From: Welwitschia mirabilis
Taxonomy: Eukaryota > Gnetophyta > Gnetopsida > Welwitschiales
NCBI GenBank assembly: GCA_051453625.1
Contig: JBOZIK010000001.1
Coordinates: forward strand, 233,127,465-233,191,464
Length of the DNA stretch: 64,000 nucleotides
Reading direction: 5' to 3'
Shown here: piece after piece, positions 45,335 to 58,590 of the stretch
Numbering within the stretch: position 1 is the stretch's first letter
How the letters are laid out: every line of letters starts with the position of its first letter
Program-made: the position numbers and the translations under genes
The notes under the pieces: generated by a model
What the model was told of the DNA's origin: nothing
Database searches by the model: none
What the model saw: the letters and a program-made list of their open reading frames with translations, nothing else

Positions 45335-45480
45335 TAAGATGTATTTTCATCATTTTTTCATTTTTTACCAATTTTTAGGGTTCTTATTAAGCATCCATGT
45401 GATATATTTGACTTGTCTGTCCAATCTCGTATAACATTTTTGCATATTTTTTTAATTACTTAGGCCCTGTATTCATAGAG

Positions 45481-45845
45481 CTAGATAGGTTGAGGCTAAG
45501 GCTAAATTTGTAAAGAAGAAGGTAAACCCCTTAATGCCATTAGTGGTTGAGTGTGTGAAGCCTTTGCATCTTCCACCTCAACACAAAAGATCACTGACTA
45601 TTCAAATAGTCACTATTTATGTCAAGCATCATCTTGGAAACTTTATGAGCTGACTAAAGCTCAAGATTGATTAGAGGCTCTTAGATCTTTAGCTCCAATG
45701 GATTTTGGATGCACACAAGACTTATTATGTATTGGAGACCAAGGAATTCTATGGCGCCATGCATGTTAAGCGATGACTAGATTTTTGTAGTTATCTTATT
45801 GACATGATTGTATCATCTATATAAGACCACGAGATAGCTATACTC
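45481..45845 (+). pseudogene. Unrecognised retroelement-like coding fragment
   Basis: The plus strand reads as a mostly open stretch with AKAKFVKKKVNPLMPLVVEC and CVKPLHLPPQHKRSLTIQIV, interrupted by stops. Composition and codon-like pattern suggest former coding sequence, but I do not recognise the family. It ends at the start of LTR copy 5. Confidence 0.3.
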
Positions 45846-47005
45846 TGTTAGATTATATTTATCAATTAATATTAAATTAATTTCTCTTGTGTAGTGCAAA
45901 TTATTATATATTGTGTGCAGAAGAGATTGAGTTATGTAGATGAAATAATTAGACCAAAATGCACTAGAAAAACTACTTAGTTATGTTTACCTCTAATGTG
46001 AGGTCCACCAAATTATAAAGGGGTCGATAGCACCTGAAGCAGTCACAAAGAAATAAACTAAACCTAGAGGGATCGACTAGATTTTGAAGGGGTCAAATAA
46101 CTTATGATCTAAATAACTAGTATCCCTAAACTGAATGGAAAGGAGTCAATCAGATAATCATGGAGTCGACAGGATTTAAGGAACTGACAAGTAATAATCC
46201 TAGACTGGGAGGAAAGGGGTCAACTGGATTTTTATGGGGTCAACCAGACTTGAGAAGCTAATAGTTGATAGTTCCAGACCAAGAGAAAAGGGATCAACTA
46301 GACCAAGAATAGGATCAATCAAGTTCTCATGGAGTCTACTAGATTTTTGTAGGGTCCACTAGATGGTGCAAAACAGTAAAAGTTGTAAATGTTATGTATC
46401 CATTACATAGCCATTTTCTAATCATTTATAACTATTAGAGGAATAATTCATTTGTAATAAATTTTAGTAACCCTCCATTACAAATAGCAGGCAATAGATG
46501 ACCTAGAGATCTTTTGGCACTATTCTAAATTGGTATATTCATTATGGATCTAAAAGATCAAATTGTATTTATAATTGCATATTCTTAAATTACTTCATAT
46601 CTGTTTAAGGAGATCTATCCTTAGCAAAAGAACTATATTTAGAATCAGATCTAAGAGCTTCATCATTGTGTTCTATTGGAGAAGAGCTTCATTCATTTTA
46701 CTGATTCTAAACATGTGATATCTAAGCTATCAAGGCTACATTACATTACATCTATTGATTTTAGAGGTTGAGACTTAGCCTGCAAAAGTCTATTGTTAAA
46801 GGTTAAGACGTAGCTTGCAAAAGTCTAATGTCAAGATTGAGACTTAGCCTATAAAAGTCTACTTGTAAGGGTTACAGCTGAACTTGGCAAAACTTGTGGA
46901 GTAACAGAGATTCAAAATCAGGCTTAAGAGAAGCTGATCATTGAGAGTTAAGTAAGGAAGTTCTCGAACTAATATAAATCCTTTGTGCATCTAAATTGGT
47001 AGTTT
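45846..47005 (+). repeat. Sirevirus-like LTR copy 5
   Basis: Starts TGTTAGATTATATTTATC, like copy 2, and is the longest uninterrupted copy. It has GTCGAC near 46167 and many decayed TCGAC sites, the ATGGATCTAAAAGATCAA segment, and three units of the 35-bp repeat at 46766, 46801 and 46835. No polypurine tract precedes it and no internal region follows, so it may be a solo or truncated LTR. The right end is uncertain. Confidence 0.75.
46766..46869 (+). repeat. 35-bp tandem repeat in LTR (3 units)
   Basis: Units start at 46766, 46801 and 46835; same core as the array at 19106-19240, which has four units. Confidence 0.85.
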
Positions 47006-50000
47006 ATGATTCACTGTCTTTTGATTCTTTACATTCATTTTTTCATTTCTTGTATGCACATTCTTGATTTCATTATTGGGTTGTGATAATTTTAATATGT
47101 TATCTTTGTTTCTTTTAGAAAAAGACTAAAATATAATAAAAAATTAATGTATTTTATATCCATCAACTTATAATATCATAAAAATGTTTTTATTAACAAA
47201 TGAAAGTACTTTATTACATGGAAATTATTCAAGATAATTTGATTCATAAAAACATCTCAATCTTTGGGTTTTACTTCTAAGCATATAATATAGTTTATTT
47301 GTTTATTATTCTCTTTATTATAAATAAAATTCTTTCAAAGTTCATAATTGTATTATTTTTAATAGTTTTTTATGCTTAATAGTACTACTTCTTTTGCAAT
47401 GACATCTATTTCATATTGTGTCTATCATTGATGTATTAGAAAGTATGACTATAGTACTATTAATTTAAAAGTTAGTTTCCCTTGATTGAAATATTGATTT
47501 AAAAGCTAAATTATTAGACCTTATTCCCTAACCCATCTCTATTCCTTCATTACTGGTTGTTAAGGATCCCAAGCTTAGCCATATGCTACACACCTACATG
47601 TACCTTAACTTTGATGAATTCTATAAGAATACTTTAAAATATCATGAAAATAGGATATGAAAATTTATTAGATACAAAAAGATAATATATCTTACAAAAT
47701 ATTACTTAACTTTACAAAAGGCTAGGACTTAGATTATGTCACATTTATATTCAAAGGTACAACCTCTTTATCTAAAGTTATCACTTATTAAATTAAAAGA
47801 AAGTTACTATAAGAATTATAAATCACCAACTAATTGAAATTGCATTGCATTAATTAAACTTTAAATTTTAACCTCTTTATTTAAATTCTAAAATATCTTT
47901 TTCATATTTTAGAGTCACTTTTGATATTTTAGTTGAAACAAGCTATAAGCCTTTAATAGATGATAAAGTTTAAGAATCGAGATGTTTTATATAATTTAAT
48001 CCTAAACTAATTAATAGCAATATTGATATGATAATAAGAAGAACCCTAATGGAATGTTACAATAAAAGTATGATTATTACAAATTACACATGAAAATTAA
48101 AAAATGTTACAACTATTAAAATTAATTAGGCCATTTAATCACTTACACAGTTAGTCCTTAAAAGAAATAGTGTCTTGTTCATAAAAAATGGTATACTAAA
48201 TAATCCTAAAAATAATTAGAATATTAATAACATGATCATTGGAATTTAAAGCATTTTTACCATCATATATCAAATAATTCCTCCATTAATAACAAAGGAA
48301 CTTAGAGAGAGTGCATATAGAGTAATAAAACCTGACATATGCTTAATGATTAATAAAGATTAAAGAAAAGAACTAAAAGATATCATTCCACTATTTGTTT
48401 GATGCTTAACATTTAATAAAGGATAGATATAAAGATCTTAAAAAGATATCATTTAACTATTTATGTGATTCATATTAAAATAAAAATAAGAATATAGGTT
48501 GAAAATACATCTACAAACTCCTACATGGCATCTGAATTATGACACAAGTAGTTGTTAAATAATATTAGATATACAGGCTTATATTACCACTCATAATAAG
48601 TGTAGGCTACATTACATTATATAATAAATAAAAAGAAGCATTACCTTGTTTTGTAATACATTTTTTGTTATATGTAATTAGGAACATGAATAGTTAAGAA
48701 ATGTGTTAAGAGGATATGATAGGATAGTCATATAAACAACTCCAAAGATGTGTCATGTAATTTAGGAACATATATATGCAAATAAAATTGGAAGTATGAA
48801 TGATCTAGTTATTATTAGTAATATGTAAATTTGTATCTTTTCACTCTAGAAATAACTATCATTTGGGGTGATAACTTAATATGATGTTTGAGTGATGAGA
48901 TCTTTAGATTGAAGGCATGTTAGTCCATAACTAAAGTATTCATTTATCAGTATGTAATTTTAGCTCATATTAAAAGTTACATACAAAAGAAAAATAGATT
49001 TTTGTATGTTAACTTTAATAATAAATTTAAATAAGTTCACTATGCTTTCTTTGTGTGAATATGATGTAATTCTATTCATCTTTAGCTTAATGTAAGGGAC
49101 ATTTGTTAATACTCAAATCTAATGGGCGTTTCATGGCTACATTTATTCATAGCTTCTAAGTAAGAGTGATATTTAGAAAGCTAGAGGGTATACTAAGGGC
49201 TTCAACTATTTTTTTTTTTTTTTAAAAAGAGGATCATTCCCAAAAATAAGACACATTAGATAAGGAAACAAGGATTACATAAAACTATGTTAAGATGCAA
49301 TGAGATAAAGGACATGGAGGGGATTTAAGAAGTGCAAGATGGTAAAGGATAATATGTTGGAATTACTTCCAAATTCTATGCCCTAAGGAGTATCCATAAT
49401 TGTATTAACATTTATCCCCTAATAGAGGACTTAAACTATGTTATGTAGAAGACAACGATTCCCAACAGAAATACAAAGGTAGTGCTATTCCAATTAGGGT
49501 GATAAATGAAGAATAATTTGAGACTTTTGGAGAAACCTTGTTGATATTTAATATAGTCTTTTTTAAGAAGTAATCATGAAACATGAGATATAGAAATTGA
49601 TATCATTAATTTTTTAATATAAAGCTAATGAATTTATGCTATAAACAACTAAGGCTAAATATAGAATAAAATATGACATTACTAGTAGATTATAAGAAAA
49701 GTTATAAGGGATGCTTACTATTAAATCTGCACATGTTGATCTACTATGACTTGGCATATGATGGTTAACTAGAAGCCTACAGAGTTGTTTACTAAATCAA
49801 GGACAAGTATTTAGGTTGTGCTATAATATAAATAGCTAGAACAAAAATTGTCTTATGCTAAAATGTGAATAATCAAAGTAAGATGAAATGTTACTCACTC
49901 AGTAAATGATTTCATAAGGAGATCACATGTATAAAGGATTTTCTATAATAAACTATCACATATGACACCTATCATGATTTTTTAGATCATAAGAAAAGCA

Positions 50001-52180
50001 CATAATATAGGTAAAATAAGGAAACTAAACCTTAATGGATAAAAAATGCAATGTCCATGTTGTAAAACTTACAATAAATAGAATAAGATCAAATATTTAA
50101 GATAATGATTATTTAATAGGTTATTAAAATACATAAATAATGTTAGCTGTAAATCACATTTCTTTTGGATGTAGCCTTAGGATGGGTACTTTTGACTAGT
50201 TTAAAAAAGTAAAAATCATATACACTAAGTTTATCATTAAAGGATTCCTTTTTCTTTTCCTTTATTAAAGTCTTATAGTTAAAAGCATTAAATGTTAGAT
50301 TTATAAGCCACATCACTTAACATTATAGAAATAAAAACATATTGAATTGGAACTGAGGTAAAAGAATTTTTTATGTATTTTTCCACTTGATAACATGGTC
50401 TCTGTAGGATTGGATCAGTGGATGCTAAGAGTTAAATGTTTTTTTCTTTTCTTTCTTTCTTTCTTTCCTTCCTTCCTTTTTTTTTCTTTTGATTCATTTT
50501 TTACCACTTATGCAAAAAGACATTTATAGTATTAGATCATGGAGAATATTGAACTACTTGTTTAGGTGCAAGTAGGAGTTATTGCTAAAAGAAATGGTAT
50601 TTTACTTTAGTAGTAATTTGATCATGTATGCTTTTGAAAACTTCTAAAAATCTAGGGACACAAATCATTGAATTCTTTCTTAATGAAAGTCAAAAGATCA
50701 ACAATCTTTATATCCTTTCAACATAAAGAAGAGAAAGCATATTATACCATAATCTTTAGGAACAACTCATATTATGTTACTTCACAGACATATAATGTTC
50801 ATTTTTTAGGGGTTTGTAAATATTTAAGAAATTTGGTAATTCAAAATATAAGTTAACATTTTTCAAAGTTATTCAATGTTTTCACGTATTCCAAATGAAC
50901 AATTTTTATGAGTAATAACTTCAAGTTAAAATCTATATTTACCTTCTAGAATTTGACTAATCTAATAAAATCTACACTGCCTAGTAGTAGAACTTAAAAT
51001 TCATTGTTATTAATAATAAGACCTATTATAGGCTTGAAATATTTCATGTAGCATATTTTTCAAAAGGAAAGAAGGATTATCAATTATATATTATAAATTA
51101 AAAAAATAAAAACCCTTTCAAAAAAAATTTAATATAACAATGTTGTGATATTAACCAATTATTGAAATAATTAAAAATAAAATGATACATGCTATGTTAT
51201 AAAAAATCAAGAGAACATTTAATTAATACTAAATGGTTACAGATATCTTCTTGAAACATCATAACCAAATAAAATAATAAACATAGTAGAGGAGGACTGA
51301 AACTATCATTGTTAAAACATTGTTTATGCATCTCTACATATTTGTCCTTAAATTCTATGCAGATATCAGATCAACAAAAATGAATGCTATAGAAAATAAA
51401 ACATATTAAACCTAAATACATATTACATTAACAAAACAAGTATAAAGTAAATCATAAAACTAAAAATTATGTCACAAACTCTACATTTAAGAACAAGTGT
51501 ACATAAACTAAAAATGAATAATATATACATGAGATAGGGAATTTATGCTTAGAAGTAAGTGGAAGTTAAAGGATTAGAGATAATATTACTTCTCTAATTT
51601 GATATAGCCTTTGTATCTTCTTCTATTCCTTTTTTACTTTCTTCTTCTAGTAGTGCATTGATTATATCCCCATTTTCCCTCCTTTCTTCATTGTCTTCTT
51701 GCTATGTTATCTTCTTTCTTTTTAGATGTCCTCTTTCCTTCTTTCTGCTTAGTGTCACTTCCTTCCTTCTTTCTCTTTATGTTGTTCTCTTTCTTTCTCT
51801 CCTTCAACACCATTTTATTTCTTTCTTTTCCTCTAGCATTGATCTCTTTTTTTTCCTATAAGATTTCTTCTTCTCCATCCTGGTAAATGTTAAAGAAGGA
51901 AGAAACTATGAATGAAAGATATGAGGATTTTTCTCTCATGCCACTTGTTTAAAAAATGACATATTAAACTCACCTTATAGCCTTATTATATTAACCTACA
52001 TGTTCCTTTACTACTATATTTATTATCTTTTTATACTTCTTATATTTATTATATCATTTTTATCACTCCCTATAGACTATACTAAACTTTTATATTCTTA
52101 ACTTTCTACCCTTACACCTAATTTACATGGTTATAATTATTATTCTTTAAATCCCCTTCTTTTATTCTTTTTACTAATAT

Positions 52181-52181
<1 letters not shown>
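47006..52181. other. Long unassigned AT-rich stretch with simple repeats
   Basis: Five kilobases with no recognisable gene, RNA or transposon protein. There is a poly-T/poly-A stretch near 49210, a C/T tract with TTTC repeats at 50439-50490, and C/T-rich DNA at 51600-51880 whose open frames are low-complexity. It may be the interior of the CACTA-like element ending at 52681. Confidence 0.4.
50439..50490. repeat. Polypyrimidine tract with (TTTC)n
   Basis: Run of T and C only, with TTTC and TTCC units. Confidence 0.9.

Positions 52182-52273
<92 letters not shown>
52182..52273. repeat. (CA)n microsatellite
   Basis: About 46 CA units with one interruption (CCC near 52216). Confidence 0.97.
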
Positions 52274-52274
<1 letters not shown>

Positions 52275-52499
52275 CTTATCTGTATACCTTTCCTATTATT
52301 TTATATGAGTTTAGAAGAGAAGTAAGCCAAGCATCTGAGGACTCATTTTTAGGGATTTTTAAGCTTTACTTTAATAATAGTAAGTTGATTATATAATTTA
52401 AGTATTTTTATTTAACATAAGCTCCTCATGTAGTGGTTGCGATATATTTGAATTTAAAATATTTAACCTCATCAAGCCTTTTAATAATGTTTTTTTTTA

Positions 52500-52681
52500 A
52501 GAGTTAAACTTTTCACTTGATGATAGTTAAAAGCTATCATTATTTTTATTTATTTTTATAAATAAATTAATAATTTTATAATAAATTTTAATTTTCATCA
52601 ATGTAAAATTATATTATTAAAATAATGATAGTTAAAAACCATCATTAACATCTATCATTAAAAGCCATTTTTATTTTAGTG
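52500..52681 (-). repeat. CACTA-type transposon end with subterminal repeats (right)
   Basis: Ends ...TTTTTATTTTAGTG at 52681. The reverse complement begins CACTAAAATAAAAATGGC and contains TTAATGATGGTTTTTAAC and two further GATAGTTAAAAGCTATCAT-like words. It shares these with the end at 15897. It is followed by degenerate GGAATG(C/T)TCCA repeats like those left of 15897. Confidence 0.5.
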
Positions 52682-53054
52682 ATGGATTAATCCTTAGTGC
52701 CATGACTTCCTATACCCTAGGAGATGCTCCATTATTGAGAATAATTACTCTTAATAATTTTCTCCTTCTAAAGGATTCTCACTATTATCTTGTATTTATC
52801 TTCTCACAATATTTTATAGGAATTTCTTCATGTTTTGAATGCCGTTTCATTATTATCTTGTTTTTAGTTTCAAGTTTGAAAATTTTTTAGATTCTTCTTA
52901 TCATAAGGAATGCTCCACTATTTACATCACATGTTACAAAGATCTCCATCTCTTTAAGGAATGTTCCATCACTGGCATAAATAGTTTTTACATTTTTTTA
53001 AAAAATATCCCAAAAAAATAACTTTGGATTTTTTCTGTCTTTTTTAATGCTTGT
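52682..53054. other. Degenerate repeats flanking the CACTA-like end
   Basis: Irregular units around GGAATGCTCCACTATTTAC, GGAATGTTCCATCACTGG and GGATTCTCACTATTATCTTG. Similar units occur at 15440-15890, on the other side of the proposed enclosing transposon. Confidence 0.45.
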
Positions 53055-54222
53055 TTTCTTGATTATTCTTCCACTTGGATTTTAAATAGTATGTGTTTAA
53101 ATCACATGGTACTTAATAAAAAATTACTTTTTAAGTATGGGCATAATGATTTAGGATATATTAAAGTTAGTGATAATGCTTTTATTAAAGTAGAAGGCTT
53201 TGCAAATGTTAAAATAAATCTTCAAGATGAAAGATGGATTAATGTACATAATGTGTTTTATGTGCCTAAGCTTTCTAACTCATTACATTTTTTTGGACAA
53301 ACGGTTCAAATAAGCAACAAAGTTATGTTTGAAAAGAATGAATGTATCATAAAGGATGATATAGGCTTCCCATTGCTCTTTAAAGAATGTCAAATCAAAT
53401 CTATGCATTAGTTTCCATAGGAGATGACACATCAAGTAAAAATTTAGATCTTATGTTAATATTAATTATAATTAAAAATCCTTTAATTGTTTAGTAAATG
53501 ACATTAGTACATGCTTCCTACATAAATATTATGAAGATGTTAAAAGATCAGAGTGTGTTAGGCATTAAATGTTAAGAAATGCCTTTTGAAATTTGTAAAA
53601 CATGCATGAAGGTCAAGCCAAAGGCTAATTCACATAGTGCTATTATGGAGAGAAAATCTATGCCACTTGAGTTTTTGTACATGCATTTGGTTGGTCTAAT
53701 GAAACTTACATAATGAAGGGCTCAAAGTACTTTATAGTAATTATTGATGATTTTTCTAAGTTCAGTTGGATCTATCTGCTCCATTATAAAGATGAAGCAT
53801 TATCTTATTTAAATATTTTAAATCACATGCTAAAAATCAATTAGGGTAAATAACAAAATTCACTAGAAGTGATATAGAAGGTAAATTTGTAAATGATGAT
53901 TCCAATCAATTTTGTGATGATTATGGCATTATGAAGAAAACAACATGTGGTTATTATCCATAATGCAATGGAATAGCCAAAAGTAAAAATTATGTAATAT
54001 AAGAGATGGCATGTTACTTATTGACACAAAGTACATTATCTAATTCTTATTGATGTGAGGCTATCACAATAGCCACGTATCTCTTCAACTGTGTGGTCGC
54101 TTCATCAAACCAAGGTAAGACTGCATATGAGTTAATTTTATAGAAAGTCTCAAATTTATCTCATTTCAAAATTTTTGATTATAATTGTTAGTTACGCATA
54201 CCTTGTTAGTTAACATCTAAAC
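53055..54222 (+). pseudogene. Outer copia protease, pre-integrase and integrase remnant
   Basis: The protease site reads TWILNSMCLNHM, where the catalytic D-S-G has become N-S-M. A 106-codon open frame (53091-53411) then carries NVFYVPKLSNSLHFFGQ and a VMFEKNECIIKDD block, typical of the copia pre-integrase region. Integrase follows with stops: CKTCMKVKPKANSH (zinc-binding CXXC near 53595), IIDDFSKFSWIYLLHYKDEA near 53740 with the first catalytic aspartate, and a decayed NGVAE-type region near 53960. At 54222 the inner copia begins. Frameshifts occur near 53420 and 53700. Confidence 0.85.
54218..54222. repeat. Target site duplication TAAAC (left)
   Basis: TAAAC precedes the inner copia's 5' LTR and recurs at 62343-62347 after its 3' LTR. 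Confidence 0.88.
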
Positions 54223-54393
54223 TACTAAGACTTATCTATACCATGGTTTCATGCCTAAGGATTTGTGAAAATCCTAGTGGTGTGCTTATCTCTTTAAGCA
54301 AGCTCTTTGTGAAATAATTTAAAAGAGGAGAAATAAAATTTATCTTTTGAAAATCTTGTGCTCTTCATTTTTGAGCTCTCTTATTTCCTAGTA
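54223..54393 (+). repeat. 5' LTR of inner copia
   Basis: Starts TACTAAGACTT (TG decayed to TA) and ends TTTCCTAGTA. It is collinear with 62172-62342 and differs by scattered substitutions, implying an old insertion. Confidence 0.88.
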
Positions 54394-54395
54394 AG

Positions 54396-54407
54396 TGGTA
54401 TTAAAAC
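54396..54407 (+). promoter_or_regulatory. Primer-binding site of inner copia
   Basis: TGGTATTAAAAC, two or three substitutions from TGGTATCAGAGC (initiator Met tRNA), two bases after the LTR. Confidence 0.75.
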
Positions 54408-57400
54408 TTAGGCTTAGGTTCCCCACTCCTTTGGAAACTTGCATTCTCTGTTATACATGTCTTTCATATAAGAAGATTTCATGCAAAAATTATATTTTTG
54501 TAGAAATTTAAAATTTTTTAAAGGTTATTGGCTTAAGTATTTCTACTTTTTATAGTTTTATGTTGGATTTGCAAGGTCTTTGATGAGATCTAGATTTACA
54601 GTTTTCTATACTATGTTGCATTTGCAAGGTATTTGTTTTTACACTTTAATCCATTACTGTATCATTGTTTTGCCTGCACATCTAGTGCTTTAGACCACTA
54701 CTTCTTCTATTGCCATGTTGTTGCACATCAAAGGTTTTTTCTTATGGTTTTTGAACTTGTAAGATAGATTGGTTACAATGTAAAATACATTTTCAAAAAT
54801 AACATAAACCTTGGTCTAGTAGGTTCCCTACCTGCTACACCTCCTTCACATCTCTTACATAAGTATCTGCTTGCATGTGGAGGTGACCCTAAATTGTATG
54901 CTTTTTTGGATGGCTTTCATTGCCATTTGTACAAATTTTATAGTGACTACAGATGTTGTAAGTAAAAGCATGAAATACATTGCTAGAAGCTCTCTACTCC
55001 TATGTACCTAGGTCTTTCTATCGCTCAGCCAATCTATACACCAGTTGCACTTGATGATACCAATCTCCTCCTATAAGCTCTTGTTCTCAGCTTCACTGGA
55101 TCTACCACCATAGTCTACTTTACATTTGGCATGTTTGTTTCTCTCTCTGCATCTCTATGTAGCCATTAGTTAGACTTTATTTATCTTTTTATCAATTCCA
55201 TGATCAACTTGTTCCATCTTCATAGCTACCTTTTCTTACAGCCGCTCACTGCATTTGCTCCATCTTAGCTCTATTTTTTGATTGACTGTGCTTGTGATTC
55301 ATTGTGCCATCTATATTTGCGTTCCTTCTGCATCATTACTTCTTGCCCGTGTCCTTGCAACATTCACAAGCCCTCCTCTCTATCTCATACATTACACAAG
55401 CATCACATTTTGCTTCTTGTCCTATTCATGTCCTAATCAATGCTGACTTGCATCTCCTCTTCATGGTGCTCTATCCTCCATCATGCTTACTAGTCTACTA
55501 ATCCTAGCACCAACTACCGCTCACTCACTATGTAAAAATCTCTACACTTCTCTTTTACTGCATATGTGTTTCCACCACCGTGCTATTTTAGGCATCATGA
55601 ACACATACTCAGCATTGCACTTTGCTTAATCATTATCTACACATCATGCCTAAGGCCTTCCTAGCCTATGCATCCTCTGAGCGCTTGTGTGTTACTACCT
55701 TCCTATGCTTTGCATCAGCCATTTCTCCTCCTATACTTCTTAGCACCCTGCTAATTTACAAAGTCCTATGGCTCTGTTAGTAGCCTTACTTCTGCACTCT
55801 TACCTAACACCTTTATGCTACCATCACTCAGCCACCAACTTGCAGTATCTCTTCTTAGCCACTTGCCTGTAGTGGTTTGTGATCTTCACTATTTAATGTT
55901 CTGTTTTTTCTCTCTTTTTTTTTTTTTTGCACTTATTATTATCAAAAAAGCACTGGTATAGTGGAAAAATCCTTAAACTATCAAGTTTGATAAAAATCAA
56001 GTTTTTTCAAAATTTATGCTAGCTTTTCTCTTCTTTTTTTCACACATGCAAAAGTGCGAGCTAATTGCTCAGTCATAGTATGTGTTTCCACACATGTAAT
56101 TAGCTAAGCTATTACTTGGCCATTAGCTTAGTCATGCACACATAGGTAGGTTTTTCTTTTTCAACTATTTTTAGCTATTTTTGGGCATTTCTTACATCTT
56201 CTTGAGTTTTTTAAAGATATTTTCACATCTGTAAGCCTTAAACTCATTTTTTAAAGTATTTTTCATATTTTTCAAAGGGTTTTGGGCTTTTTTGGGTAAT
56301 TTTGAGCCATTAACCTTTTTTATCCCCTTATCAAGTCAAGTTTAAATGTGGAGTAAAATTCACTTGACTTGATTTTTTTCCTCTCACTTAGATTCTTTAT
56401 GATTTGGATAGATTAAGATAAATTTGCGATGTTGAGTAATATTTACTTAACTTAGCTATACTAAGTCAGTCCTTATCCTTGTGTGTTTTTTTGGTATTTT
56501 CCTTTAGTTTTTCTCATATTTTAAATTTAATTTTTTATGATTAAGTTTTAAAATTAAAAACTCCCTCTCATTCCTAAACACATCATGTTTTGAACTAATA
56601 ATAAGCCCTAGTTGATGGTAGTTATGGGGAGCCTTATATAGATAGAGATCCTATTAGGCTATAATATCCTCTGAGCATTTTGTGCACTCTTAACTATCTT
56701 AACTATGAAGTTTGATCTATATGAAGAACCATTTCTCTCTTAAGCAGAAATGTTCTAGGTGCCCTAAGGTTTAGATTCCTATGTATGCCTTCATAATTGA
56801 GGGTATATTAGATAAAAGCTAGTGGCATAATGGTATGGTCTACTTGGGTTTTATCACCAAGTTTCAAGGAGCCATAAGTCTAATCAAATTTTAAAATTTA
56901 CTAATTCTAAGGTATAAGTAACTGCCAACATCACATGATACTCCCCTTTAAGAGGGGTATATAGCTAAGGTAATCAATTCTATCCAATAACTTGGATTTC
57001 CCATCGAGGTTATTCACTTTTTTATCCTTTTAATCCCTTAAGAGACAAGGGTATCACCCTTAAAGAGGACGTGATCACTACCTAGAATTGTGAGTAGACT
57101 CTAAGATTTACAAATTTTTATTTTCATTACTGAATAATTAAATTAGGTCCCTTTGCATTAAAATCTACCTTTCTCACATTAGGAATATTTTAATAAAATA
57201 CCTTATTTATTCTCGTGCATGTAGGTTTTCTTGTTGTTTAGGGCATTTTATCTTGGCTATTGCATATTGTGGCTTGGATAGATTACTCAGATTATTGATT
57301 CCCTTTCATTGTGATTATACTTCTTCATTGTAGCTTTATTTTCTTTGTTACATTATAACTTGGATAGATTACTTGAACTTGTAAATGCCAGCAATATCCC

Positions 57401-57659
57401 TTTTTAGGTAACTATACCATTATCTTCAATTTTTCATAGTTTTATCCTCTTTTTAGGTTTTGACAAGTTTTCTTTATGTGTTAGATAGATCATTTTTTTA
57501 GTAGTAAATGTGAGAAAGATTCCTATAGAATTTTACTTTACCTCATAACTTGTCAAACCTTATTTTTATTTCCTTAACATTCATCATAATTACTTTATCA
57601 AAATGCAAACTTCAAATTTTCTCAAATAGCTTCATATCCATATTAACTATTAGAATAAT
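54408..57659 (+). other. Long leader of inner copia, unassigned
   Basis: No gag or pol domain is clearly visible. From about 54830 to 55880 the plus strand is unusually rich in C and CT words and contains several short open frames (such as 55304-55501) without family motifs. One stretch near 54880-55000 reads like a decayed gag tail with clustered Cys and His, but too weakly to call. It could be an older insertion in the leader, captured sequence, or a normal leader of this family. Confidence 0.4.
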
Positions 57660-58490
57660 GGCCAAGCTTAGGGTGATCTGACATAATGATCAAAGTTGGG
57701 AGGATTGAAATGAGGACTTCATATGTATAATGCACATTTATGGATTTGATAAAGATTTTTTTTGAAAAAGTACATGTTCCTCTTTAGTATTTAGATGAAG
57801 AAGGTGCATGGCAAGCCATTGATCATAAACTAATAGTGGTAAGGAAAAAATTAGTGGCCACTTCATATAAAACATTGGTTGATATAAACATGTCTTGTTA
57901 TATCAAATATTATATTTTGCAGCGGCCACTTCATATAAAACATTGGTTGATATAAGCACGCATCTATATACCAAATATTATATTTTGCATGATACATTTT
58001 ATGTGAAGAATGATTTAGAACTGATCAATCTCATTAGGAGCATGAATAACTTTTATTATGAAAGGGACAACATGTATCATCTTATATCTCAGATGGTAGA
58101 TATTAAAGTAAATATTTCTAAGATAGATCCAAGGAATAAAATTTACATTCATTATGTCAACTTGATTCATTGCTATTTAGAGGATCCATCTCTTCATAAC
58201 TATATTCTATCTTTTCATGGAGGTAAGCAATTATCCAATATGAACTTTAACATGTTTAGTAAGGATTTTATTACCATAGAAGCACAATTTAACTTTATAG
58301 GGTCTTTGTATTTTGATGTAGTATTCAAAGTTTCTTAATCTCATGAACCTCCTTTTCAACATCAGTAGCATTCTAGTAGCTCTCATTCACCAAAGGCATT
58401 GCATCATGATAAGGATAAGGCTTTGCAAAAATAGCCAAATAAGAAGCTAACCACACTCATTTAAGTAAGAATCTAGTTTAGCATATTTCT
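57660..58490 (+). pseudogene. Inner copia gag remnant
   Basis: After a decayed N-terminus (about 57660-57850) with EEGAWQAIDHKLIVVRKKL, a 147-codon open frame (57895-58338) continues with LYTKYYILHDTFYVKNDLEL and DNMYHLISQMVDIKVNISKI, in the position and spacing of the copia gag domain. The ATG at 57895 is an artefact: it lies in the first copy of a 68-bp tandem duplication (57856-57923 and 57924-57991) that disrupts the original frame. No zinc knuckle is visible after it; a Ser/His/Lys-rich tail follows to about 58490. Confidence 0.65.
57856..57991 (+). repeat. 68-bp tandem duplication in gag
   Basis: Two adjacent 68-bp copies starting GGCCACTTCATATAAAACAT, with a few differences. Since 68 is not a multiple of three, the duplication shifts the frame. 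Confidence 0.85.
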
Positions 58491-58590
58491 ACTTTAAAGA
58501 AAAATAAGTATTAATGCTCATGATGTGGAAGATAATGTCATATCACAAACTTCTATTAGATAACTTGGAATAAGATTAAATATACATTTA

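Larger units (their letters stand above)
43191..45480. other. Unassigned region after the Athila-like pol
   Basis: This should hold the 3' part of the Athila-like element. It contains a GA repeat, a strong imperfect palindrome at 44641-44679, and a guanine-rich purine run at 45323-45334 that could be a polypurine tract. The hydrophobic frame at 44809-45078 has no family motif and follows from T-rich DNA. Confidence 0.4.

Noticed and set aside
51658-51886. Two open frames rich in Phe, Ser and Leu
   Set aside because: Both are readings of a C/T-rich low-complexity stretch.
55304-55501. 65-codon frame in the copia leader
   Set aside because: No family signature; short frames are expected in this C-rich segment.
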